Assembly: GCA_046542305.1 (NCBI GenBank)
Contig: JBKHBQ010000016.1
Location: 1-26,653 of the forward strand
DNA length: 26,653 nt
From: JBKHBQ01 sp046542305
GTDB lineage: Bacteria; Bacteroidota; Bacteroidia; Bacteroidales; 4484-276
Direction: 5' to 3'
Within the stretch, counting starts at the first letter, position 1, and each line of letters starts with the position of its first letter. The notes beneath the pieces were generated by a model. It saw nothing but the letters and a program-made list of their open reading frames with translations. It was not told the DNA's origin and searched no databases. The translations under genes were made by a program, and so were the position numbers. Below, in pieces: positions 1 through 6,603 of this stretch.

Positions 1-1
1 C

Positions 2-412
2 TTTGAAATGAATGCCCTTTCGGCGCACCGTACGCCTGAGAAAGTTGAGGAATTTGCCCGTACGGCATACGACCGTGGCATCCGTGTGATCATTGCCGCC
101 GCCGGTATGGCAGCTCATCTGCCGGGTGTGATTGCTGCCATGACTCATGTACCTGTGATTGGGGTGCCGATAAAAGCCAGCCTCGACGGACTTGATGCAC
201 TGCTGGCCATCGTGCAGATGCCTCCCGGCATTCCCGTGGCAACCGTTGCCATCAACGGCGCCGGAAACGCAGCCATACTCGCTGCACAAATACTTGCCGC
301 CGGCGATGAAGAACTGAGTGAAAAAGTGAAAAGTTTTAAAGAAAACCTGAAGGAAAAAATTGTAAAAGCCAACCAAACGTTGGACGAGATAAAATACGAG
401 TACAAAGTGTAG
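2..412 (+). CDS. purE: N5-carboxyaminoimidazole ribonucleotide mutase PurE (5' end outside window)
   Basis: PurE interconverts N5-CAIR and CAIR in de novo purine synthesis, in the cytoplasm. The window opens inside the gene. The frame is open from base 2, and the ATG at base 8 is an internal Met, because the preceding codons and the SAHRTPE motif right after it belong to the conserved core that carries the catalytic His. AAHLPGVIAA, PVIGVP, GLDALLAIVQMPPGIPVATVAI and a Gly/Ala-rich AGNAAILAAQIL segment follow in family order. Family members are about 160-170 residues and 136 are present here, so roughly 30 N-terminal residues (including the first nucleotide-binding loop) lie upstream. The C-terminal Lys/Glu-rich tail is normal. 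pyrE starts 28 bases after the stop, suggesting a shared nucleotide-synthesis transcript. Confidence 0.95.
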   Translation, partial: FEMNALSAHRTPEKVEEFARTAYDRGIRVIIAAAGMAAHLPGVIAAMTHVPVIGVPIKASLDGLDALLAIVQMPPGIPVATVAINGAGNAAILAAQILAAGDEELSEKVKSFKENLKEKIVKANQTLDEIKYEYKV

Positions 413-440
413 CATTTAGAACCCTGTAAAATATCCAGTT

Positions 441-1082
441 ATGATTGTTCGTGAAGAAACAGCCTTGAAAATGGCAGAATTCCTGCTACAGATCAAGGCG
501 ATAAAGATCGAGCCGAAAAAGCCCTTCACCTGGGCCTCGGGATGGAAATCGCCGATTTATTGCGATAACCGCATCACCCTTTCATTTCCTTCTATCCGTA
601 CCTACATCCGGCAGCAGTTCGTCAAAATTATTACCGACGACTTCGGCGATATCGACCTGATTGCCGGCGTAGCAACGGGAGGCATCCCCCATGGCACATT
701 GGTGGCACAGGATCTGGGATTGCCTTTTGCCTACGTGCGCAGCTCCAAAAAAGATCACGGCCTGAGCAATCAGGTGGAGGGCCTGGTGGAATCGGGGCAG
801 AGCGTGATCATGATAGAGGATCTGGTATCGACGGGCGGAAGCAGTTTTAAAGCTGTACAGGCAATGCGCGATAGAGGTGCACACGTAAAAGGCCTGCTGG
901 CGATATTTACCTATGGTTTCGAAGTGGCCGATCAAAAGTTCAGCAAATCCAACTGCGACACCTATGCATTGTCGAACTACGAGTACCTGCTCGAACAGGC
1001 AGCTAAAGATGATTATATCCGCGAGGACAATTTGCCGGAACTTAAAAAATGGAGACTCAACCCTGAAAGCTGGGGTAAATAA
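441..1082 (+). CDS. pyrE: Orotate phosphoribosyltransferase
   Basis: PyrE transfers orotate to PRPP to give OMP, the fifth step of pyrimidine synthesis, in the cytoplasm. The 213-residue protein is full length for the family. Visible landmarks are the N-terminal FTWASGWKSPIYCDNR segment (orotate/PRPP contacts), IAGVATGGIPHG, the YVRSSKKDHG flexible loop with its catalytic Lys pair, and the PRPP motif VIMIEDLVSTGGSS with two acidic residues. The start is the ATG at 441; there is no Shine-Dalgarno, as usual here. It sits between purE (28-base gap) and the SRPBCC gene (14-base gap), so a purE-pyrE-SRPBCC operon is likely. Confidence 0.96.
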   Translation: MIVREETALKMAEFLLQIKAIKIEPKKPFTWASGWKSPIYCDNRITLSFPSIRTYIRQQFVKIITDDFGDIDLIAGVATGGIPHGTLVAQDLGLPFAYVRSSKKDHGLSNQVEGLVESGQSVIMIEDLVSTGGSSFKAVQAMRDRGAHVKGLLAIFTYGFEVADQKFSKSNCDTYALSNYEYLLEQAAKDDYIREDNLPELKKWRLNPESWGK

Positions 1083-1096
1083 ACAGGACTGCTAAT

Positions 1097-1510
1097 ATGA
1101 CAAGTTTCGTAAGCGAAACCCGCAATATGAATGCTTCACCGGATAAAGTGAGCGCATTCTTCCAAAAGATCGAAAATTTCAGGCTGATCATGCCCGAACA
1201 AATCGAAAACTGGGAGTCCGACGGCCAAACCTGTAGCTTTTTCATAAAAAATCTCGGTAAACTTTCCATGCAAAAAAGCACCTTCGAAGAGCCACATCGT
1301 TTCACGTTTAGATCAACCCCTCAGTCAAAAGTAGCGTTCACCCTGGTTTTTCATTACAGTAATCCGGAACATCAGGAACCACAAGGATATTTTGAAATTT
1401 TAACCCAAGTAAATCCGCTGATCGAAATGATGGCGCGAAGGCCGCTGGTTAATTTTGTAACAATTTTAACGGATAATTTGAAGAAGGATCTTGATGTTTC
1501 CCAAAAATAA
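1097..1510 (+). CDS. SRPBCC (START-like) fold protein, function unknown
   Basis: A cytoplasmic 137-residue protein with the layout of a polyketide-cyclase/START-type helix-grip fold. An N-terminal strand (SFVSETRNMNASPDKVSAFF) leads into the first helix, the middle is beta-rich, and the C-terminal long helix runs from about residue 110 (PLVNFVTILTDNLKKDL). Such folds bind hydrophobic ligands, but no ligand can be read from the sequence. It starts 14 bases after pyrE, so it is probably co-transcribed with it. No signal peptide or membrane segment is present. The fold assignment rests on the pattern of the first 20 residues and the final helix and would need a profile search to confirm. Confidence 0.72.
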   Translation: MTSFVSETRNMNASPDKVSAFFQKIENFRLIMPEQIENWESDGQTCSFFIKNLGKLSMQKSTFEEPHRFTFRSTPQSKVAFTLVFHYSNPEHQEPQGYFEILTQVNPLIEMMARRPLVNFVTILTDNLKKDLDVSQK

Positions 1511-1615
1511 TCGGTGTTTTATTACTATTATACACAAAAAAAACTCATTTTTGCGATACTAATGACAGATGTTTGAAAATAAACTGATCCTGATGATCAT
1601 ATAAGTACTGTTAAT

Positions 1616-2680
1616 GTGAACGTATTATTGTTTTTACTTTATCCCTTTGCATTGCTATACGGACTGGTAATGTATGTTCGTAATAAGCTGTACGATTGGG
1701 GAATACTAAAATCTGTGTCATTCAACCTGCCGGTTATTTCGGTAGGCAATCTTTCCACAGGCGGCACCGGAAAAACGCCACATGTTGAATACCTGGTCCG
1801 GTTGCTGCAAGCCGATTACAGGCTGGCTACCCTGAGCCGTGGCTATCGAAGGTCCACAAGCGGCTACAGGCTGGCAACTGCCAATTCCACTACCGAAGAA
1901 GTTGGAGACGAACCATTGCAAATCAGGCAAAAATTCAACAAACTCACTGTAGCCGTGGATGAAAACAGGGTGCATGGCGTAAAGGAACTGTTGAAACAAA
2001 AACCGCCCCCCGAGGTGGTTATTCTCGATGATGCCTTCCAGCACCGCCGCATCAGGCCCGGCCTGTCGATCCTTCTTACCGATTTTCACAAGCTGTATCC
2101 CGAGGATTATCCGCTGCCTGTAGGCAGTTTGAGGGAATTCCGCATAGGCGCTCGGCGTGCGGATATCATCATTGTTACCAAAACAGCTCCCATCCTGTCA
2201 CCGATCACCGTTCGGAGAATTACCGGGCTCATCAAACCCAAACCCCATCAGTCGCTCTATTTTTCTTATCTCAAATACGGCAATCTGATCCCACTCCCCG
2301 GACAACAGAACCCGGAACTGCCCGACAAAATCAGCTCCATTCTGCTCTTTGCAGGCATTGCCAATATGTACCCGCTGGTAGAGCATGTGATGAAACTTAC
2401 CAATCATCTCGATAAAATCCGCTTCGGCGATCATCATAAATATTCTGAAAAGGATCTTAAAAAAATCAGGCAGAAATTTGAAAGCATCTTTACCAAAAAC
2501 AAGATTATCGTAACCACCGAAAAGGATGCCATGCGGCTGAGTTATCCGCAGATTTCACCCATCATTGCCGATCTGCCGGTTTTTTATATCCCCATCGAAG
2601 TAAAAATGCATTTGGAATACCGAAAAGAATACAAAGAACAAATATTGGAATATGTACGAGAAAATTCAAGAAACAACTGA
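1616..2680 (+). CDS. lpxK: Tetraacyldisaccharide 4'-kinase LpxK (GTG start)
   Basis: LpxK phosphorylates the 4' position of the lipid A disaccharide at the inner face of the cytoplasmic membrane. The 354-residue protein begins with the typical hydrophobic anchor (about residues 3-20, ending RNKLYDWGILKS). The Walker A loop is GNLSTGGTGKT at residues 44-54. A downstream DDAFQHRR motif, characteristic of the family, carries the catalytic acidic residue. TTEKDAMRL lies near the C terminus. The start is GTG at 1616: the nearest in-frame codons upstream end in a stop at 1580, and the only nearby ATG (1614) is out of frame and followed at once by TGA. The 3' end overlaps the next gene by 29 bases. 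A member of the Raetz lipid A pathway, like lpxH at 6604. Confidence 0.94.
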   Translation: MNVLLFLLYPFALLYGLVMYVRNKLYDWGILKSVSFNLPVISVGNLSTGGTGKTPHVEYLVRLLQADYRLATLSRGYRRSTSGYRLATANSTTEEVGDEPLQIRQKFNKLTVAVDENRVHGVKELLKQKPPPEVVILDDAFQHRRIRPGLSILLTDFHKLYPEDYPLPVGSLREFRIGARRADIIIVTKTAPILSPITVRRITGLIKPKPHQSLYFSYLKYGNLIPLPGQQNPELPDKISSILLFAGIANMYPLVEHVMKLTNHLDKIRFGDHHKYSEKDLKKIRQKFESIFTKNKIIVTTEKDAMRLSYPQISPIIADLPVFYIPIEVKMHLEYRKEYKEQILEYVRENSRNN

Positions 2681-3464
2681 TTACATTCTTAAGCGCACTG
2701 AAATAAAACCTGAAATTGGAATTGTATTGGGTACCGGACTCGGAAACTTCAGCAATGAAATTGCCATTGCCGATACCATCCCGTATAGTGAAATTCCCAA
2801 TTTTCCGCTTTCGACGGTGAAAGGCCACAAGGGGCGCCTGATCCTGGGTGAAGTGAACGGAAAAAAGATTGTAGCCCTGCAGGGAAGATTTCATTTTTAT
2901 GAAGGCTACTCCATGCAGCAGGTTACCTTTCCGATTCGTGTGATGAAATATCTGGGTATTGACCACCTGTTCCTTTCGAATGCCAGTGGCGGAACCAATC
3001 CGGAATATAAAATCGGCGACCTGATGATCATTGAAGATCATATCAACCTCACCAATCAAAACCCGCTGACGGGCATCAACGACGACAGGCTCGGGCCACG
3101 TTTCCCTGACATGAGCGAGGTATACAACCGCAAGCTGATCGATCTGGCCGTGGAGGTTTCGAGGGAACACAGGCTGAACTACCGGGTGGGGGTTTATGCC
3201 GCCGTTACAGGGCCCAATTACGAAACTCCCGCCGAATACAGCTACCTGCACAAAATCGGCGCCGATGCCGTTGGCATGTCTACGGTTCCCGAAGCTATTG
3301 TAGCCCGGCACATGGGGCTTTCGTGCTTTGCAGTGGCCGTAATTTCCGACCTGGGTGTAGCTGGCAAAATCGAATACATTACCCATGAGGCGGTAATTGA
3401 GGCCGCCAGCCGCGCTGAACCGCAGATGGCTACCATGCTCAGGGGCATGTTTAAAAAGATATAG
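2652..3464 (+). CDS. punA: Purine-nucleoside phosphorylase (PNP family 2)
   Basis: Cleaves inosine, guanosine and deoxy forms with phosphate to free base and (deoxy)ribose-1-phosphate for purine salvage. At 270 residues it has the trimeric PNP length. Motifs in order: GIVLGTGLGNFSNEI (phosphate-binding loop), GHKGRLILGEVNGK, LQGRFHFYEGYSM, LSNASGGTNPEYKIGDLMII, GPNYETPAEY, and GADAVGMSTVPE, which carries the ribose/base contacts. The C-terminal VISDLGVAG stretch is typical of guanosine/inosine enzymes. The ATG at 2652 lies 29 bases inside lpxK, in another frame, so translation may be coupled. A methylthioadenosine phosphorylase is the main alternative, but the length and the YETPAEY segment fit PNP better. 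Confidence 0.93.
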   Translation: MYEKIQETTDYILKRTEIKPEIGIVLGTGLGNFSNEIAIADTIPYSEIPNFPLSTVKGHKGRLILGEVNGKKIVALQGRFHFYEGYSMQQVTFPIRVMKYLGIDHLFLSNASGGTNPEYKIGDLMIIEDHINLTNQNPLTGINDDRLGPRFPDMSEVYNRKLIDLAVEVSREHRLNYRVGVYAAVTGPNYETPAEYSYLHKIGADAVGMSTVPEAIVARHMGLSCFAVAVISDLGVAGKIEYITHEAVIEAASRAEPQMATMLRGMFKKI

Positions 3465-3472
3465 CCGGGGGA

Positions 3473-3973
3473 TTATTCAAACACACTGAAATCCAGAATC
3501 TTCAGACGCCACTTTTCACCCAAAAGGAAATCCCTTCTGATGAGTGGCTTTATCAGCAGTCCGGCGGCCATCAGGCTGCCGCTGACGATCATGGTAGATG
3601 TGTCTACAACCGGATACTCGTGGTTGATGGTACGGTTTGTACCTGCGATCAGCAAATAGGCTGCCCCTCCCCGTAGAAAAAACAAATTGGAAAGGGCTTT
3701 CAGGAAACCGCTGCTGCGACGCACAACGGCTATATTGTGGAGATCGATCTCGATGAAATGATCGATTATAATAGCCGAATCCCGGATTTCGGTAATATCA
3801 CCGGCAATCCAGGAATCGGAATTTTTTAATTGCAGCATGATCGTGTTCCTGGTTTGGTATTTGAAATTCCTGGTGGTGCCTGCTTTTTCAAGCACAAGAT
3901 ATTGTTGTGCCATAACCAGCCGGGCACCCGGCATCAAATATAAGAAAAGGAACAATCCTGCAATTTTCAACAT
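3473..3973 (-). CDS. Hypothetical exported or membrane protein
   Basis: A 166-residue protein I cannot assign to a family. It opens with a hydrophobic signal or anchor (residues 2-22, ending ARLVMAQ, a plausible signal-peptidase site). A beta-rich region of about 70 residues follows, and two weaker hydrophobic segments lie at about residues 100-113 (GGAAYLLIAG) and 128-143 (MIVSGSLMAAGLLIKPL). The phrase GDITEIRDSAIIID resembles short envelope proteins common in Bacteroidota, but that is only an impression. The start is ATG at 3973. Its stop lies 8 bases from that of punA, convergent, with no hairpin between. A weak TACTTTTC box (3990-3997, - strand) precedes it. Confidence 0.68.
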   Translation of the reverse strand: MLKIAGLFLFLYLMPGARLVMAQQYLVLEKAGTTRNFKYQTRNTIMLQLKNSDSWIAGDITEIRDSAIIIDHFIEIDLHNIAVVRRSSGFLKALSNLFFLRGGAAYLLIAGTNRTINHEYPVVDTSTMIVSGSLMAAGLLIKPLIRRDFLLGEKWRLKILDFSVFE

Positions 3974-4045
3974 GCTTTAAAATTTGCCTGAAAAGTACAA
4001 CTTTAATGGCTAAAGCATGCTTGCCATACTGAAAAAATTTAATGA

Positions 4046-4213
4046 TTATTTGAAACCTCTGACAAGTCCCGCTATCAAAGCGATAATAAATAACACCAAA
4101 AAGATGTAGAAAAGAATTTCAGCAATGGCTGCTGCACCTGCGGCAATTCCTCCAAATCCAAAGATAGCAGCAACTACAGCAATGATAAAAAAGATAATGA
4201 CCCAACGTAACAT
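4046..4213 (-). CDS. DUF1328 (YtjA-type) small membrane protein
   Basis: A 55-residue inner-membrane protein made of two hydrophobic helices (IIFFIIAVVAAIFGFGGIAA and IAEILFYIFLVLFIIALIAG) with the short MLRW N terminus typical of the DUF1328/YtjA family. The molecular function is unknown; relatives are often found among stress-induced genes. A longer frame reaches back to 4321, but the extra 36 residues are translated from the terminator region of the neighbouring gene. The ATG at 4213 has a strong GGAGG ribosome site 7 bases upstream, which fixes the start. It sits with a coiled-coil lipoprotein and CsbD on the same strand. Confidence 0.9.
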   Translation of the reverse strand: MLRWVIIFFIIAVVAAIFGFGGIAAGAAAIAEILFYIFLVLFIIALIAGLVRGFK

Positions 4214-4220
4214 AATAATT

Positions 4221-4225
4221 CCTCC
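4221..4225 (-). promoter_or_regulatory. Strong ribosome binding site (GGAGG) fixing the DUF1328 start
   Basis: GGAGG on the - strand with 7 bases to the ATG at 4213. Clear Shine-Dalgarno sites are rare in this window, so it both decides this start and hints at high translation. Confidence 0.85.
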
Positions 4226-4275
4226 GTTTTTAGTAAAGTTTATTATCCAATTGAATAATCGCCTCATCGAGGCGG

Positions 4276-4322
4276 AAAAAAAGGGTGGTTGCCCCGAAGT
4301 GAGATCCCTCAGTACAACCACC
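4276..4322 (-). terminator. Rho-independent terminator after the coiled-coil lipoprotein gene
   Basis: Reading the - strand, GGTGGTTG (4322-4315) pairs with CAACCACC (4291-4284), with a smaller TGAG/CTCA stem inside, and is followed by C and seven T (4282-4276). This separates the 4357-4800 gene from the DUF1328 gene, so DUF1328 needs its own promoter. Confidence 0.75.
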
Positions 4323-4356
4323 AGTATATATGGGCCGGCAAGAACCGGAATTAGGA

Positions 4357-4800
4357 TTATTCATAATTTCTGTCAACAAAATTGTCGATATCGGCCTTCA
4401 GATCCCTGAAACCTACCTCGATATCTGTTTTCATTTGCTGCCCGTATCCCTCGGCACGATTACCATATTCTTCCAGCTCTGCCTCCAATTCATCGGCCTT
4501 GTATTCCAGGTTGTCAAGCGTCTGCCTGGTTTCCTGGTCAAGATCTTCCTCCCGTTGCTGAAGATCGGTTCTGTATTTGTCGATCTTTCGTTGGAGGTCA
4601 TTCACGGCCTCTTCGGCATTAGATTCAAAGTTTTCTTCATCTTCCTCGAATAATGCCTCGATTTCATTTCCTACTTCTTCAAGTTCCCTTTTCAGGTCGT
4701 CAAAGGCTTCATCCCCGTTTCGCTGCTGCTGATTGCAGGAAAAGGAAAACCCAATGAACAATATACTAAGGATGGCTATCCAAATTCTACTACTTTTCAT
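4357..4800 (-). CDS. Acidic coiled-coil lipoprotein, function unknown
   Basis: A 147-residue predicted lipoprotein. A hydrophobic signal (residues 5-20) ends in FSFSC with the lipidated Cys at 22. The mature part is almost entirely charged heptad-like helix rich in Glu, Asp, Lys and Arg (for example RELEEVGNEIEALFEEDEE and DNLEYKADELEAELEEYG), so a long coiled coil anchored to a periplasmic membrane face is likely. No catalytic motif is visible. It resembles, in composition only, small stress lipoproteins that sit near CsbD/YtxH-type genes. It starts at ATG 4800 without a Shine-Dalgarno and is followed by a good terminator. CsbD lies upstream (119-base gap) and DUF1328 downstream on the same strand. 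Confidence 0.8.
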   Translation of the reverse strand: MKSSRIWIAILSILFIGFSFSCNQQQRNGDEAFDDLKRELEEVGNEIEALFEEDEENFESNAEEAVNDLQRKIDKYRTDLQQREEDLDQETRQTLDNLEYKADELEAELEEYGNRAEGYGQQMKTDIEVGFRDLKADIDNFVDRNYE

Positions 4801-4919
4801 AATTAAGAAATTTAGGTTGAAAGACTAAATCATGGTTGTTTTTCTAATAAAGCATTCAATAGTTGTGGTAACGGTTGTTTTTTAACTTGGTTTGCGGGCT
4901 AGTCTGGAAGTACCCTCAA

Positions 4920-5105
4920 CTACATTTTGTTGATTTCGTCAGCAAGCTCTTCTTTCGTCTTACCTGTTTTTTGCTGAAGCCTGCCGAGCAGTTCGTCTTC
5001 TTTTCCTTCAACATAAGTCAGGTCGTCATCGCTGAGTTGACCATACTTTTGCTTAAGTTTACCTTTAACTTCGTTCCATTTTCCTTTTACTTTTAACTTA
5101 TTCAT
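4920..5105 (-). CDS. CsbD family stress protein
   Basis: A 61-residue hydrophilic protein of the CsbD family (named for Bacillus subtilis CsbD, a general-stress protein; biochemical role unknown). It shows the family pattern of short helical repeats: KGKWNEVKGKLKQKYGQLSDDDL, then YVEGKEDELLGRLQQKTGKTKEE. The ATG at 5105 has an AGGAG site (5111-5115) 5 bases upstream, supporting the start and strong translation. It heads a run of small stress or envelope genes on the - strand, with about 255 bases of AT-rich DNA between it and the divergent gene at 5361. Confidence 0.92.
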   Translation of the reverse strand: MNKLKVKGKWNEVKGKLKQKYGQLSDDDLTYVEGKEDELLGRLQQKTGKTKEELADEINKM

Positions 5106-5110
5106 AACTT

Positions 5111-5115
5111 CTCCT
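5111..5115 (-). promoter_or_regulatory. Ribosome binding site (AGGAG) of csbD-like gene
   Basis: AGGAG on the - strand, 5 bases before the ATG at 5105. It is one of only three clear Shine-Dalgarno sites I see in the window. Confidence 0.8.
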
Positions 5116-5360
5116 TATTTTAAATTTTATTGCCATACAGGGCTAAAAATTCGTGCCAAGTTTCCACAGGGTTGTTCAAAAGCTTATCTTTCAGAAGCTT
5201 TACAAAACTATGCTGAAAGCAGGAGCCAAAACCCGATATTTCATCATTTTATATCTCCACACTTTTATGAGTAAAATATTCCACATGTGTATACCATGCA
5301 TTTCGTTTTTACTAAAAACACGAACAAGGCCACTTTCACGTTATCCTAACCCAAACACCA

Positions 5361-6527
5361 ATGAACATGTATAGCACGATTTTTAAGCTTTTAATTCTGA
5401 TGATGATTTTCGCCTCATGCGGTCAACAACAGGATGCAGGAAAGATTAAGGTTTCAGGTACGGTGGGCGATGGTGCAGGCAGCAAAATCGTGGTTGCCGA
5501 AATGGCCGTAAACGGGGTTATGGCCCTGGATTCGTTGTTTTTAGACGAAAAAGGCAGTTTCGATTTTACCATCAGAAATACCGAAACCAGCTTTTACCTG
5601 CTGATGCGCGGAATCAATCAAAGGCTGCCGCTGGTGGCTGCTCCCGGCGACAATCTGATCATCACCACCGATTCATCAGATTTTTCTTTTCATTGGGAAA
5701 TCTCAGGAAATCCTGATGCGGTAATCCTGAAGGACTATTTCGGCTATCTGTCGAAGAATGAAAAGGTGCTGGATTCGTTGAGCAAGGTGTTTATCGGGAT
5801 TCAGGATGCTGATAATTTTTATGAGCAAAAAATGCGGCTCGATCAGATCCTGGATTCTCTCATTGCAGATCAAAAAAAATTCACCCGGGAATTCCTGGAA
5901 AATCACCCCGGCTCGTTTGCTGCCTTACTGATCCTGAATCAGCGCTTTGGCGGAGAGAAAATGATCGATGCGGAAACGGATTATGAACTTATGACGATGA
6001 TCGACGACCTGCTATATAAAAAATATCCCGAAAACAGCCACGTCAACCTGTTTCACGAGCGGATGGAATTACTAAGTGAAATGCACCGGGAACAGCAGGA
6101 AGCCGAAGAACGGCTTTCGCCCGGCAAAACGGCCCCGGCAATCTCCCTGCAAAATGTGCAGAATCAAAAAACCTCCCTGTCGGATTTGATAGGCCGCAAG
6201 GTGCTGATTTTTTTCTGGGCATCCTATTCGCCCGAAAGCCGTGCCGACCTTCAACAATTAAAAAACCTCCTGGGAAAACAACAAGCCCTTGAGTTTGCGA
6301 TTTATGCCGTTTCGCTCGACCACAACCGCAAATTCTGGGAAACTGCCCTGGAGGTGGAAAATACACCCTGGATCAATGTGATCGATACCCGCGGTTTACA
6401 TTCACCCGTGGTTAAACTTTACAACGTTCCCGAACAACTGCCGTATTATTACCTGATCGATGAGGAGGGCCGGATCATGATGAAATCAGGCGATTTTTCG
6501 GACATCGAAATTGCTTTAACGGATTAG
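5361..6527 (+). CDS. TlpA/thioredoxin-like lipoprotein with N-terminal DUF4369-type domain, active-site Cys absent
   Basis: A 388-residue lipoprotein. The signal segment ends IFASC with lipid Cys 20. Residues about 27-140 form a beta-rich domain of the DUF4369 type (VSGTVGDGAGSKIVVAEM, then SFYLLMRG and PGDNLIITTDSSDF). A helical linker covers about 150-250, and the C-terminal third is a thioredoxin fold (GKTAPAISLQN, VLIFFWASYSPESR, LPYYYLIDEEGRI). Relatives reduce disulfides in the periplasm, but here the CxxC is Ser290-Pro-Glu-Ser293, so ordinary redox chemistry looks impossible. A binding or scaffold role is a reasonable inference. The start could be ATG 5361 or 5367. It is followed 46 bases later by the lpxH promoter, and no operon partner is evident. 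Confidence 0.85.
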   Translation: MNMYSTIFKLLILMMIFASCGQQQDAGKIKVSGTVGDGAGSKIVVAEMAVNGVMALDSLFLDEKGSFDFTIRNTETSFYLLMRGINQRLPLVAAPGDNLIITTDSSDFSFHWEISGNPDAVILKDYFGYLSKNEKVLDSLSKVFIGIQDADNFYEQKMRLDQILDSLIADQKKFTREFLENHPGSFAALLILNQRFGGEKMIDAETDYELMTMIDDLLYKKYPENSHVNLFHERMELLSEMHREQQEAEERLSPGKTAPAISLQNVQNQKTSLSDLIGRKVLIFFWASYSPESRADLQQLKNLLGKQQALEFAIYAVSLDHNRKFWETALEVENTPWINVIDTRGLHSPVVKLYNVPEQLPYYYLIDEEGRIMMKSGDFSDIEIALTD

Positions 6528-6568
6528 CGTTTGACACCTGCCATTTTCCCATCAAAAAATCTTTTGCG

Positions 6569-6576
6569 TACATTTG
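6569..6576 (+). promoter_or_regulatory. Bacteroidota -7 box (TACATTTG) before lpxH
   Basis: Matches the TAnnTTTG element recognised by the Bacteroidota housekeeping sigma factor. No good -33 TTTG lies 19-21 bases upstream. The TTG that opens the longest lpxH frame (6574-6576) is the last three bases of this box. Confidence 0.55.
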
Positions 6577-6603
6577 CCTCATGCAACAAAACAGCATCTC
6601 GTT

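Noticed and set aside
4013..4022. Palindrome AAGCATGCTT between the 3473 gene and DUF1328
   Set aside because: A 10-base palindrome is expected by chance in this amount of sequence, and no repeat copy was noticed.
4214..4321. A longer DUF1328 reading frame to 4321
   Set aside because: The extra 36 residues cross the upstream terminator, and the GGAGG site fixes the start at 4213.
5105..5170. A TTGGCAC-like sequence upstream of the CsbD gene, suggesting a sigma-54 promoter
   Set aside because: The GG and GC elements are spaced two bases too far apart for the -24/-12 consensus.
5179..5201. AAAGCTT/AAGCTTT inverted repeat in the CsbD-TlpA spacer as a terminator
   Set aside because: No T-run follows on either strand, and genes diverge here, so no transcript should end at this place.
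5153..5374. A 73-residue + strand frame in the spacer before the TlpA-like gene
   Set aside because: It starts at GTG, has low-complexity composition, resembles no family and runs into the start of the next gene.
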